A stretch of 15,005 nucleotides of DNA from Spirogloea muscicola. Lineage: Eukaryota; Streptophyta; Zygnematophyceae; Spirogloeales; Spirogloeaceae. The stretch covers positions 227,141 through 242,145 of the forward strand of contig WELB01000071.1 of the NCBI GenBank assembly GCA_009602725.1, written 5' to 3'. Positions within the stretch are counted from its first letter, which is position 1; each line of letters opens with the position of its first letter. The notes under the pieces were generated by a model that was not told the origin of the DNA, did not search any database, and was given only the letters and a program-made list of their open reading frames with translations. Position numbers and translations under genes: made by a program. Shown piece by piece: positions 7,554 through 15,005 of this stretch.

Positions 7554-9692
7554 TCAGTAAGGCACATTGTTTGGCAAGTTCCTGATGACATTGCTCCTCA
7601 TACCAACAAGCAGGCGCACACGATCTGCCCGCCTTAGCTGCGACTTCACAGTGTCCCCGCCTCGGACGCCCTTAAGCTTCCATGGGGCCTGCTTCGTTGT
7701 GAGGCCTAAGCTCCGATACCTGGCGATAGGCAATAACTGCTGCATCAGCTGCTAGTCTTACTCCAAGCTGACCATCTTATACTGATAATGTACCATTGGG
7801 TGGAAACTTGAAACAACGGCAGGAAAGACGATTCAATAGATAGCATGTGCAGCAAGAAATACCCCATGATACAGAAGATCACGGACTGGCAGGTGCGCAA
7901 AAGTCTGGCTCCGAGTCGAGTTTTACACCATTAAGCCCAAGCACTGTGGTCAGCATGCGAATATGGAGCACACGAAGCACGCTGAGTTTTTGAGCTGGTC
8001 AGGAGAGGCCATATGCACCTGGCTATCACAGAGTTGATTAACACACTGTCACGTTTATCAGCTGGTCTTGGCCGCTGTCGATAGTAGCGCGCCAAATCGC
8101 GAGAGCCCGCCACTTTGCTGACAGTGCCCCTGTCAGCATCTGCTCTCTTGATGACAAGTTCCATCCCGCTGGCACTGAGGCTCACAGGTGCATCGTCATC
8201 GCCGGTTGCCAGCTCCATCCCTGGCCCTATCGCTTCATCCTGACTGCGTCCACACCAACAACGACTATGTAAACCCCCGGTCACTTCATGGCAAAGCACT
8301 ACCAAGCAGCAGATGAGCTCCATGTACAAGGGAAACAGAAGGTTATTTCAGGCGGTCTTTGCATCACTAGCAAACGCAAACCCTATCATCTTTGCTGCAA
8401 GCACCTGCCGCTGAAATCGTAAAACTCTTCCAGCTCCTCTTCCGCAATGCCCTCACCATCACCATACCGGAGCTTGCAGTGGCTCTTGTCATTCATGTGC
8501 TTGCGCACAGCTTCCACACTTGCATACTGCTTCCCCCTTTTATCGCAGAAGAGGCACATGTATCCCTTACTGACCTGAAACAGACGGTGCTTATCAGGGT
8601 AGTGGTCTCACATTAGTAGTGGGATACATTTAGCAGTTTCGGTATTCTTGCCTACAATCAAAATATCGCACAGTAACACATGAGCTTAAGCAGGCTGATG
8701 AGTGTTCTGCAAATGCTTTCAAACGTACCTTCAAGCCCAGGTACTTCAGAAGGCCCTGTAGGTCACTCAGGTACTCAACATCTGGAACGAAAAAGCCATG
8801 GGCCCTGTGCATGTGCTCCACGCAGGCTCCCACATCACTTGCGTAGACTCTATCGCAAAAGAGACAAGCACTGGGGTCCCAGGATCCCTCTAGGTCTTCA
8901 ACAGCATGTGCCTCAGTGTCATCCTCACCGACCATACTAACAACCTCGCCCCCCTCCTCATCGTCCCCGTCGACTTCCTCCCAGTCGTCCTCCTCATCAC
9001 TGCTTTTGCCGGCAACTATTGGTGCACGACCATCAAGCTGCACTTGACCTTGGACAGTATCACTGGGTGTACGAGCAGGAGCAGGTCGAACTATGGGAGC
9101 CTGGTGTACCCTTTCAGCTATATCTCCAGCAGCGCTCAGGTGCGCCTTTGACAGTAGATGATTTGCGTGAGCCTTGGCGCTCGCATATTCCTTGTTACAC
9201 ACAGCGCACTTGTACAAGAAGCGAATGCTGTCAGCACCCTTTGCAGGCGTAAGCGCTTCCCAGCGCCTCGTGAACCAGTCTTCTGTAACTCCAGGCAAGC
9301 CAGCAACCTGAGCATCAACAACAGACTCTTGTGTGTCAGCCACAGCGTGAACGACGACTAGTCAGATTACTGCAGCGTACGTTATTTGCACTGTCCAGTC
9401 AAGATCATCACGCGTCAAAGGCACGAATCAAAGGTTGTAGCAGTCATCTCTGAATGTAGGGGCTTCGAAGCCTCTCGGCTGTCAAGCTGCGCGCCGTGGA
9501 CAAGCATGCAGGCAATACGACGTAGCTTTCAGAACCTGGGCGAGGCTGGGGGTGATGTCTCCCAAGCGCCGTCGAGGTGTCGCATACCTTGCGCTTAAGG
9601 TTGTAGCGGTGCCAGTCGCTGCGGTAGTGCGACCGCTGCGCTGCCTCGTCCGCGAAAGCGTCGTTGCAGGCGTTGCAGGTGAGCACGGACAT
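7554..9692 (-). CDS. REI1/ZNF622-type zinc-finger protein, 60S ribosomal subunit maturation
   Basis: The family (yeast Rei1/Reh1, human ZNF622, plant REIL) acts in the cytoplasm in the last steps of 60S maturation; Rei1's C-terminus enters the peptide exit tunnel. Exons: 9692-9588, 9307-8729, 8574-8405, 8243-8019, 7719-7554, giving 414 residues, normal for the family. Visible: zinc finger 1 with C6, C9, H22, H28 followed by DWHRYNLKRKVAGLP; finger 2 with C69, C72, H85, H91; an acidic stretch (about 130-150); finger 3 with C183, C186, H200, H205, then HGFFVPDVEYLSD and GLLKYLG; finger 4 with C235, C238, H254, H260 then HCKLRYG; YYRQRPRP; and the conserved tail RYRSLGL to NLPNNVPY. The start is the canonical MSVLTCNAC. 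All intron phases agree. Confidence 0.95.
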
Positions 9693-10028
9693 GGCAGCTG
9701 GGGTCCCCGAGCGCGGCCTCCGGAGACTCTGCGCTCCTGGTCCACCGCTCGCCCGCTCCGCCGCCCTCGCCGCACCGCCTTCTCCAAGGCCGGCAGGACA
9801 GGAGCACGGCTCCCCGCGCCTTCGTTGGCCGTCAGGGCGATGAGAGGCCGGCCCGCCGCAAGCTCGGCAAGCGGCGTGGAAGCGCGCCGGCAGGGAGGAG
9901 CTGCCGCAGGAACCGCCGCAAGTGGCGCCGGGACGTGCGGGGGGCGCGTCGGGGGAGGCAGGGAGAATTGCGGCTGCTGGTATCAGAATAAGAGGGGCTG
10001 CTGGAGCCGCTTTTTTGGTGGGAAAAGG

Positions 10029-10062
10029 GGATAATAATCTAATAATGATTTATATTCTATAT
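10029..10062. promoter_or_regulatory. AT-rich block within the GC-rich divergent promoter
   Basis: About 34 nt composed almost only of A and T, including TTTATATTCTATA, sit inside sequence of very high GC. It could hold a TATA-like element or a nucleosome-free spot; no direction can be fixed. Confidence 0.35.
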
Positions 10063-10140
10063 GCCAGCCAGGTGCATTTTCGCCCAGGGGGGAGAAAGTG
10101 CACAAGGGCACACGGAGGGGCTTCTGCGCTGCCTCGAGAG

Positions 10141-10152
10141 TGCCACGTGGCA
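10141..10152. promoter_or_regulatory. Palindromic G-box TGCCACGTGGCA
   Basis: A perfect 12-bp palindrome with the CACGTG core, the classic bZIP/bHLH target in green plants. It lies about 200-325 nt upstream of the candidate pirin starts and about 450 nt from the REI1 start. Confidence 0.55.
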
Positions 10153-10290
10153 GGCTGAAAGGCCCCGATCCTTCCGGGCAAGCAAGGGAAGATCGCACGG
10201 CGCAGACGCGGGCCAGTGGGGATTCTGGGCGTCCTGCAGATTCTTCCGGGCCGGCCTTCCAGAAGGAGAGGGGGGGCGGCTATTTGTCCA

Positions 10291-10311
10291 CGCTTCCGAG
10301 CGCCGGAAGCG
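10291..10311. repeat. 8-bp inverted repeat in the probable pirin leader
   Basis: CGCTTCCG (10291-10298) and CGGAAGCG (10304-10311) form a perfect stem around a 5-nt loop, about 30 nt before the first in-frame ATG at 10340. Confidence 0.5.
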
Positions 10312-10424
10312 CGCGCCGGACCCGCACGTAGAGCTTACCATGATTTCCTTACGGCCGCCCGATTCAGCTCAGGCGAGGAAGCCCCCCCCCCGGCCTGCAA
10401 GCTTGCGCTCCTTCCACACACACC

Positions 10425-10469
10425 ATGGCGGCCTTGGCGCCGCGGCGCCGCACTCTGAAGCTGCCATGA
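10425..10469 (+). other. Upstream ORF of 14 codons overlapping the pirin start
   Basis: An ATG in good context (ACCATGG) opens MAALAPRRRTLKLP and stops at TGA 10467-10469, which overlaps the pirin ATG at 10466 as ATGA. If the 10340 ATG is not in the transcript, ribosomes would meet this ORF first and reach pirin by reinitiation or leaky scanning. Confidence 0.4.
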
Positions 10470-12853
10470 CCGCCGCCGGCGCGGCCAGAGCTCACTTGGT
10501 CGCCGCGCTGAGCCCCAAGCCCTCGCGGCTGCTCTCCCCCCGCCGCGCGGCCGCTGCGGCTGCCGCAGCCTCGGCTTGGAGCCATCGCAGGCCATCGTCC
10601 GGCGCCCTGCCAGACCGCTCGACAGCGGCGCCTGCTGCGCGCGCCGTCGTGCAAGGCGAGGCCGCCGGAGGCAGCCCGTCCGCGGCCTCCAGCGCGCGCC
10701 CAGGCCTGCGCGAGGCAATGTGAGCTCGACTGCCGGCCGGCCGCTGGGTCGTCCTGCGACGAGGACACTCCATGACACCAGTAGCCCTGTTTGCGACGGA
10801 GCCGCGCCAGCTCACATCGTTCCCCTGCGGCGCCGCTCCATGTGCCATGAGTTGGGTCAGACTCACTGACGGCGGCGCCCTGTACACGCATCTGAGTTGC
10901 CATCGGACGTCACTCTGCAGGGGCGAATTCAGGCTGATCCCTGGCAAGAGCCTCCACGTGTCGACGCCAACCTGGTGGCTCGAGAGTCGTTTCCACTTTA
11001 GGTGAGCAGGGCGCTCTTGATTGCCAGCAGCTGCTCTGTCCAAGCTCTGAGGATCACATCGACTGGCGTTCTGCCTTTGGACGCTCTTTTGGCCTTCCTA
11101 GCAGATACTGCAGGGTCGGCCAACGTGTCCAGCACTACACGCTTTTTAGGGGGCAGTTGCAGATGCAGCCGTAGCACTTGGAAACTTCGTAGCTACTGCT
11201 TAAAGGAACCAGCTGATACGACTGCTGGACTTGCCAAGCTCCAGTGGGCTTATACTTACACACACAAATCCCTTTGCTGCCAGCTTTGCAGAGTACTACA
11301 ATCCGAGCAACTCTGGCTTTGGGGTGCTCCGTGTTCTTAACGATGATCTTGTAAAGGTGGGCGTGCTTGCTTTTGAGCGGGGAATGAGAGAGTAGCTCTC
11401 ACTCTTGTGAGCTTGTCAGCGCAAGCAGTTGTTGGAGTGACTTGGACCTGTGCCAAGTAATCTGTGATGGAGCTCTTATTTCTTTGGCGTGCACGTATCA
11501 TAAGCAGATTGCAGTACACAGTTCCATGGCCTGACCAATCTTGTATGCAAATGCTACCAGCCTCATGCAGGCTTCGGTACACATCCGCATGCTAACATGG
11601 AGATTGTAACCTATGTCGTTGATGGTCAGCTGACCCATAAGGATAGGTAAGTGCCTGAGATACTCGGCTGACGCATATGTGAGCCCTTCGTTTCTTTCAC
11701 AGTAGCACGTCTTCCTGAGGAACAGCCACAAGGTCTAAGGTTGATCTGTCACTTGCATGCTGGCAGCACGGGTACTGGAGAGTCCCTTGGCAGGGGCAGC
11801 GTACAGTACATGAGCGCTGGACGCGGGATCACCCATTCAGAGATGAATGATGGCAATGACCTGTGAGTAGGCGCTACTAGTGGGCAATGTACTATGTGTC
11901 CAAATTCTGCTTCACACAAAATACTATTTTGTCCCTTCATTGAGGTGAATTTAATACAAGGCTTTATAAACTATTCATTAGCATGTCAGGGTTAAACAGC
12001 ATGACCTGGACCTATGCACCAGACAATAACTTCTACTTCTTATTATCCATCTCATTGGCTCCCGTGTCATCCAGACTGCGCTTTCTCCAACTCTGGATCA
12101 AGCCCAACAAGAAGGGCCTGACGCCAAACTATGGATCCCGTGTCTTCAGGTATCACATCTTGGTGAACATGCGTAACATAGCAGTCATGCTGATATCTGG
12201 AGCTTGCTCGTATCAAACAGGCCAGGAAGACATAACAGCCTCTCCTGTACTTTCAAAGCGACATTCTTACGGAGTGTGCATTAGTGTAGTGACTGATTCC
12301 TGATGGACTGAAGTTAGCTGACTGTCTGTGATGAGCACAGCAAGGCAGCTAGGCACAACAAGCTGCAGCATGTGCTCACCAGCGTCGACGCGGTGGAGGA
12401 AGATTCTGGGTCAGGTGTCATTCCAGTACATCAGGATGCAAACATTTATGTTTCTGAGATGGACCCGGGCTTCGTGCAAGAGTATGTACTGCAGAAACAA
12501 CGGCAGTTGTATTTGGTCTGCATTGAGGGAGGCCTTTCGCTCGGGAATGGCCATGTCCTCCAAGCTCGCGATGCCATTGAGGTATGTCTCTATCCCTTGT
12601 TGTGCAATCTCGATGAACAAAAGGGCAGAGCCCGAAATATGATTGCCTAATCATTGTCAAGACATGGTCCAAGAACTTACCTTGGTGATGGCAAGTGCTT
12701 CCTCGTGACTTTTCTTCATAGTCCTGGCCATGTTGGTTGCAGGTCCTAGCATCACACAGATCTGAACTGCCGCTGAAACTACAGGCTGATACGTCAAGAG
12801 GGGCGCACGTTCTCTTTGTTGAGATGGCACAGGCTCGGAGTGCTCTAGATTAG
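10466..12853 (+). CDS. Pirin-family bicupin protein with N-terminal extension
   Basis: Pirins are two-cupin iron proteins; members act as quercetinases or as transcription cofactors. Exons: 10466-10719, 10921-11001, 11284-11356, 11561-11646, 11767-11862, 12075-12149, 12341-12581, 12743-12853 (stop TAG), giving 338 residues with consistent phases. The first 85 residues (MTAAGAARAHLVAAL onward) are Ala/Arg/Ser-rich and look like a plastid transit peptide. The pirin core begins at about 86: WWLESRFHFSFAEYYNPS, FGVLRVLNDD, then THPHANMEI (H144, H146) and GITHSE (H188, E190), the four expected metal ligands. Next come LRFLQLWIKPNKKGLTPNYG, the C-terminal cupin with VIPVHQDANIYVSEMDPG, and HVLFVEMA. 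The HPHR arginine of typical pirins is Ala here, and AGTG is AGRG. An in-frame ATG at 10340 could add 42 residues; I prefer 10466 because its N-terminus is more transit-like. Confidence 0.92.
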
Positions 12854-12980
12854 AAAGCTCTTGAACAAATGCACAAGTTTGGCACTAGAGCGTATCCTGC
12901 TTGAGAAAATGCCGAGCAACCTTATCACAGGTGAAGGACAAAGGACAACTGAAGCTGTATAATATTGTATAGCACCTCCT

Positions 12981-13031
12981 GTCAAGTCACTTGACTTAGC
13001 CAAGACTGGCTAGAAGTCCCGCTTGCGGGAC
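12981..13031. repeat. Three back-to-back perfect hairpins
   Basis: 12981-12995 has stem GTCAAGT/ACTTGAC with a 1-nt loop; 12997-13012 has stem TAGCCA/TGGCTA with loop AGAC; 13016-13031 has stem GTCCCGC/GCGGGAC with loop TT. They are separated by only 1 and 3 nt. The block sits between two converging genes, so a role in 3' end formation is possible. Confidence 0.7.
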
Positions 13032-13181
13032 CTACAGACTTGCTGGAACTTGGACGCAGCCAAGTTACCAGTTTCACTATAGATTCACATGCGTGTCACG
13101 TCATCAAGGAGTTGCAAAGATGGTGCTAGCATGTACTCCACAACTTCCACTTGTCAATGGGTGGATCTACTTGTTGTCTAG

Positions 13182-13186
13182 TTACA
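13182..13186 (-). promoter_or_regulatory. Probable TGTAA polyadenylation signal of the GT47 gene
   Basis: TTACA on the plus strand reads TGTAA on the minus strand, 44 nt past the stop codon of the GT47 gene, a normal distance for a green-algal signal. Confidence 0.55.
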
Positions 13187-13229
13187 GCCTAACCTATGGT
13201 GTGCTAGATCTACTTGCATGCCTCTGACA

Positions 13230-15005
13230 CTAGCTGATCTTACTCTCAATGTATGCTAATCGTCGGTCCCGGTGCACCATCTCCTGTACAAAGGGGACTT
13301 TGGTGGCTATCTTTCGCCAAATCATGTCAATAGCACAGGCAGGATGCTCGTACAAGAAGTACGGCCGCACGCGGCGAAGCTGCTCCTGCATAGCCTCCAA
13401 CTTCTCTTGACTCACGCTCCTAAGCAGGTTGACAAGATAACCGGGCACAACAGCCTGTGGCCGAACAAAAAGAGAAGCTCACTCCCAGCTTCACAAACAG
13501 ATACTTTGGACTTTGAGGTTTTCAATAAGACCAGCAGCTTTAAGACAAAGTGCAATCTAGAGCTAGACCCTGAGCTATTGCCTGGCCCTGAATACAAGAC
13601 CATGCACTTAACACTGGCAGATGCACTTCATAATGAGGGCTGCGTTCATGCCGATCTGCATTTTCGAACTCAGCCGCTTACGCACCTGATTTGTCGAGAC
13701 AAAAATGGAAAAAGTAGAGTAGTCAAGAATGTCCTCGAATGGGAGCTCAATGAAGTCGCTGACAACGACCGGCACGCAGATGCTGACAATGGCGTCAAAG
13801 ATGCGGCCACCCGAAGCGGTGTCGCCCGCTGGGTGGAGGCAGAACTGGGATGTCCGCATGCCTTCCTGCGCTGCGGCAATGCCCGCCTTGTTCTGCCGCC
13901 CCTCCCCAAGAAACACTCCAGGCTCCGACTCCAGGATCTGGAACAGCTTGTCACGCACCGTACCACCCTGCGTCGTGGTGGAGCCGCCGTGATTTGAGTG
14001 CATCTGAAACAAAGTCTGTGTGCATGCTCAAGGTTGCGCGTAATCTGATGGACAGCAAGCGAGCTCTCACCTCTTTCCGGTGGCGGGCGCCCATGAAGAA
14101 GAGGAGCGTGCGGCGCTCATCCTCCTCGCCAGGCATCGCCTGTGCCTCATCAAACGGCTCGAGCCGGTGCACATACGGCAGGACCACGTCCTTGGCGAGC
14201 GACGCCTCCCTCTGCGTGTACTTGGAGAAGTCGGAGAGGAGGATGATGGACTTGTGCAAGCTCGCCTACTCGGAGAGATGCGATACCACCGCAGCAAATG
14301 AAGCTCAGCGAGGCCCATCAGCCCTCTGCTCCTCGTGAGCTCGGCTGCCATCAAGTGCTTGCCAACCAGTGGCTCATAGAAATGACATACGTCTGTCGCC
14401 TGGCGGAGCATCAGAGGCTCACCCGGACGTTGAAGAGGGCGTTCGGGTGTTGCCCGGGAAAGACGTGGTCGCAGCCACCCGACCTGCTCCGACGGCCGAG
14501 GCCAAGGCCACACCCTGGTGTCAAAGCGGCGCTCCGGTAAAGTGAGGTCATGGAAGTGGCGGGCACGTCGGGCTGCGGCGCCTACCTCTTCCAAGGCTCC
14601 TGCTCGCTGAGCCACGCCATGAGGTCCTTGTCCAGGTCCTGCCAACGCCGCCGCGTTGTTGTAAAGCGGCCGCGCTTTGCCACATGCTCATCTGACGGCT
14701 AGGCCCTTCTTAGGCACGAAACTTAATCCTACGAGCACATGGGCTCTCACATAGTGTGGTGGGACACACCTGCTGCTCACCTGCTTGACTGCCGTCACTG
14801 CCGACCCCTCGTCGGCGGCGGCGTCGGCGGAAGCTTCCGCGTCCTTGCGGGTCGGCGCCAGCGGGTCGACCTTGAGGAGCAGCGAGGAGAAGAAGGGCAC
14901 GAAGACGACGTCGGCGGCCGCCGAGTCGGCCACCACCTCGACCGGCGACGCCTCGGAGGGCGACGGCGGCGGCCGCCGCCGCCCGCAGCCGCCGGCGGTG
15001 GCGGC
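13230..15005 (-). CDS. GT47 exostosin-family glycosyltransferase (5' partial)
   Basis: GT47 enzymes act in the Golgi on cell-wall or glycoprotein polysaccharides; the substrate cannot be told from this fragment. Six exons: 15005-14781 (open at the window edge), about 14686-14586, 14483-14423, 14265-14071, 14003-13686, 13454-13230 (stop TAG), giving 374 C-terminal residues. Family motifs in order: ADVVFVPFFSSLL; WKRSGGCDHVFPGQHPNA; IILLSDFSKYTQREASL then KDVVLPYVHRLEP; RRTLLFFMGARHRKE; SQFCLHPAGDTASGGRIFDA then VPVVVSDFIELPFEDILDY; and the C-terminal GYLVNLLRSVS to KVPF and HRDRRL. The acceptor of the second exon is unsure (14687 or 14675, same frame). The N-terminal signal anchor lies outside the window. 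The first exon ends in an Ala/Asp-rich insert (about 14790-14860) not usual for the family. Confidence 0.9.

Larger units (their letters stand above)
9693..10339. promoter_or_regulatory. Divergent 5' region between REI1 and pirin
   Basis: Very GC-rich sequence between the REI1 start (minus) and the first in-frame pirin ATG (plus). It holds an AT-rich block at 10029-10062, a palindromic G-box at 10141-10152 and a hairpin at 10291-10311. The two genes probably share promoter elements; transcription starts cannot be placed from sequence alone. Confidence 0.55.
12854..13229. other. Convergent intergenic region between pirin and GT47 genes
   Basis: Holds three adjacent perfect hairpins (12981-13031), a minus-strand TGTAA signal (13182-13186) and a 10-nt direct repeat GATCTACTTG (13164-13173 and 13207-13216). 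I see no gene and no plus-strand TGTAA for pirin. Confidence 0.55.

Noticed and set aside
9552-11043. Long open frames on both strands in the GC-rich region (for example 9552-10034 plus, 10335-11043 minus)
   Set aside because: They are low-complexity Arg/Ala/Gly/Pro translations produced by high GC, lie opposite or beside the REI1 and pirin exons, and show no family similarity.
11284-11291. 8-nt microexon in pirin before EYYNPS
   Set aside because: Not needed: the upstream acceptor at 11282-11283 gives SFAEYYN directly in phase.
1-15005. CRISPR arrays, insertion sequences, prophage or operon structure
   Set aside because: No spaced direct repeats, transposase motifs or prokaryotic gene spacing were seen.

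Overview
The window looks like nuclear DNA of a green alga, most likely a trebouxiophyte (Chlorella/Coccomyxa-like); the lineage is inference. What supports it: every gene is cut by many short GT-AG introns (about 67-370 nt, some with CTGAT-like branch points), TGTAA-type polyadenylation signals occur, the 5' ends are very GC-rich while gene bodies are closer to balanced, and the gene set is plant-like (a eukaryotic MurC, a REI1/ZNF622 ribosome factor, a pirin with a transit-peptide-like N-terminus, and a GT47 exostosin-type glycosyltransferase). None of the genes is readable as a single open frame; I assembled them by joining exons whose phases agree and whose translations continue known family motifs.

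Layout from left to right. 1-1779 (+): C-terminal part of an unrecognised Ala/Ser-rich protein with two copies of a conserved motif (VLPFGLPDxxFDLxW) and a divergent Hsp20/alpha-crystallin-like C-terminus. 2382-6776 (-): a complete-looking 13-exon murC (UDP-N-acetylmuramate--L-alanine ligase) with a long N-terminal extension that looks like a plastid transit peptide. 7554-9692 (-): a five-exon REI1/ZNF622-type zinc-finger protein of late 60S ribosome maturation. 10466-12853 (+): an eight-exon pirin-family bicupin, divergent from REI1 across a GC-rich shared 5' region that holds a palindromic G-box. 13230-15005 (-): the last six exons of a GT47 exostosin-like glycosyltransferase, convergent with pirin and open at the right window edge.

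The five genes do not form a pathway. The notable item is MurC: it keeps the NADP-style/Rossmann glycine motif, the ATP P-loop, the metal-site EADEYD and the C-terminal Mur ligase motifs, all split over introns, which argues for a functional nuclear-encoded plastid peptidoglycan enzyme and not a bacterial contaminant. Other things worth a second look: the repeated motif in the left-edge protein, a stop-free in-frame intron and a duplicated splice donor in murC, an upstream ORF that ends on the pirin start codon, and a run of three perfect hairpins between the convergent pirin and GT47 genes. Two ambiguous bases (6795 and 7301) sit in GC/C-rich low-complexity sequence.
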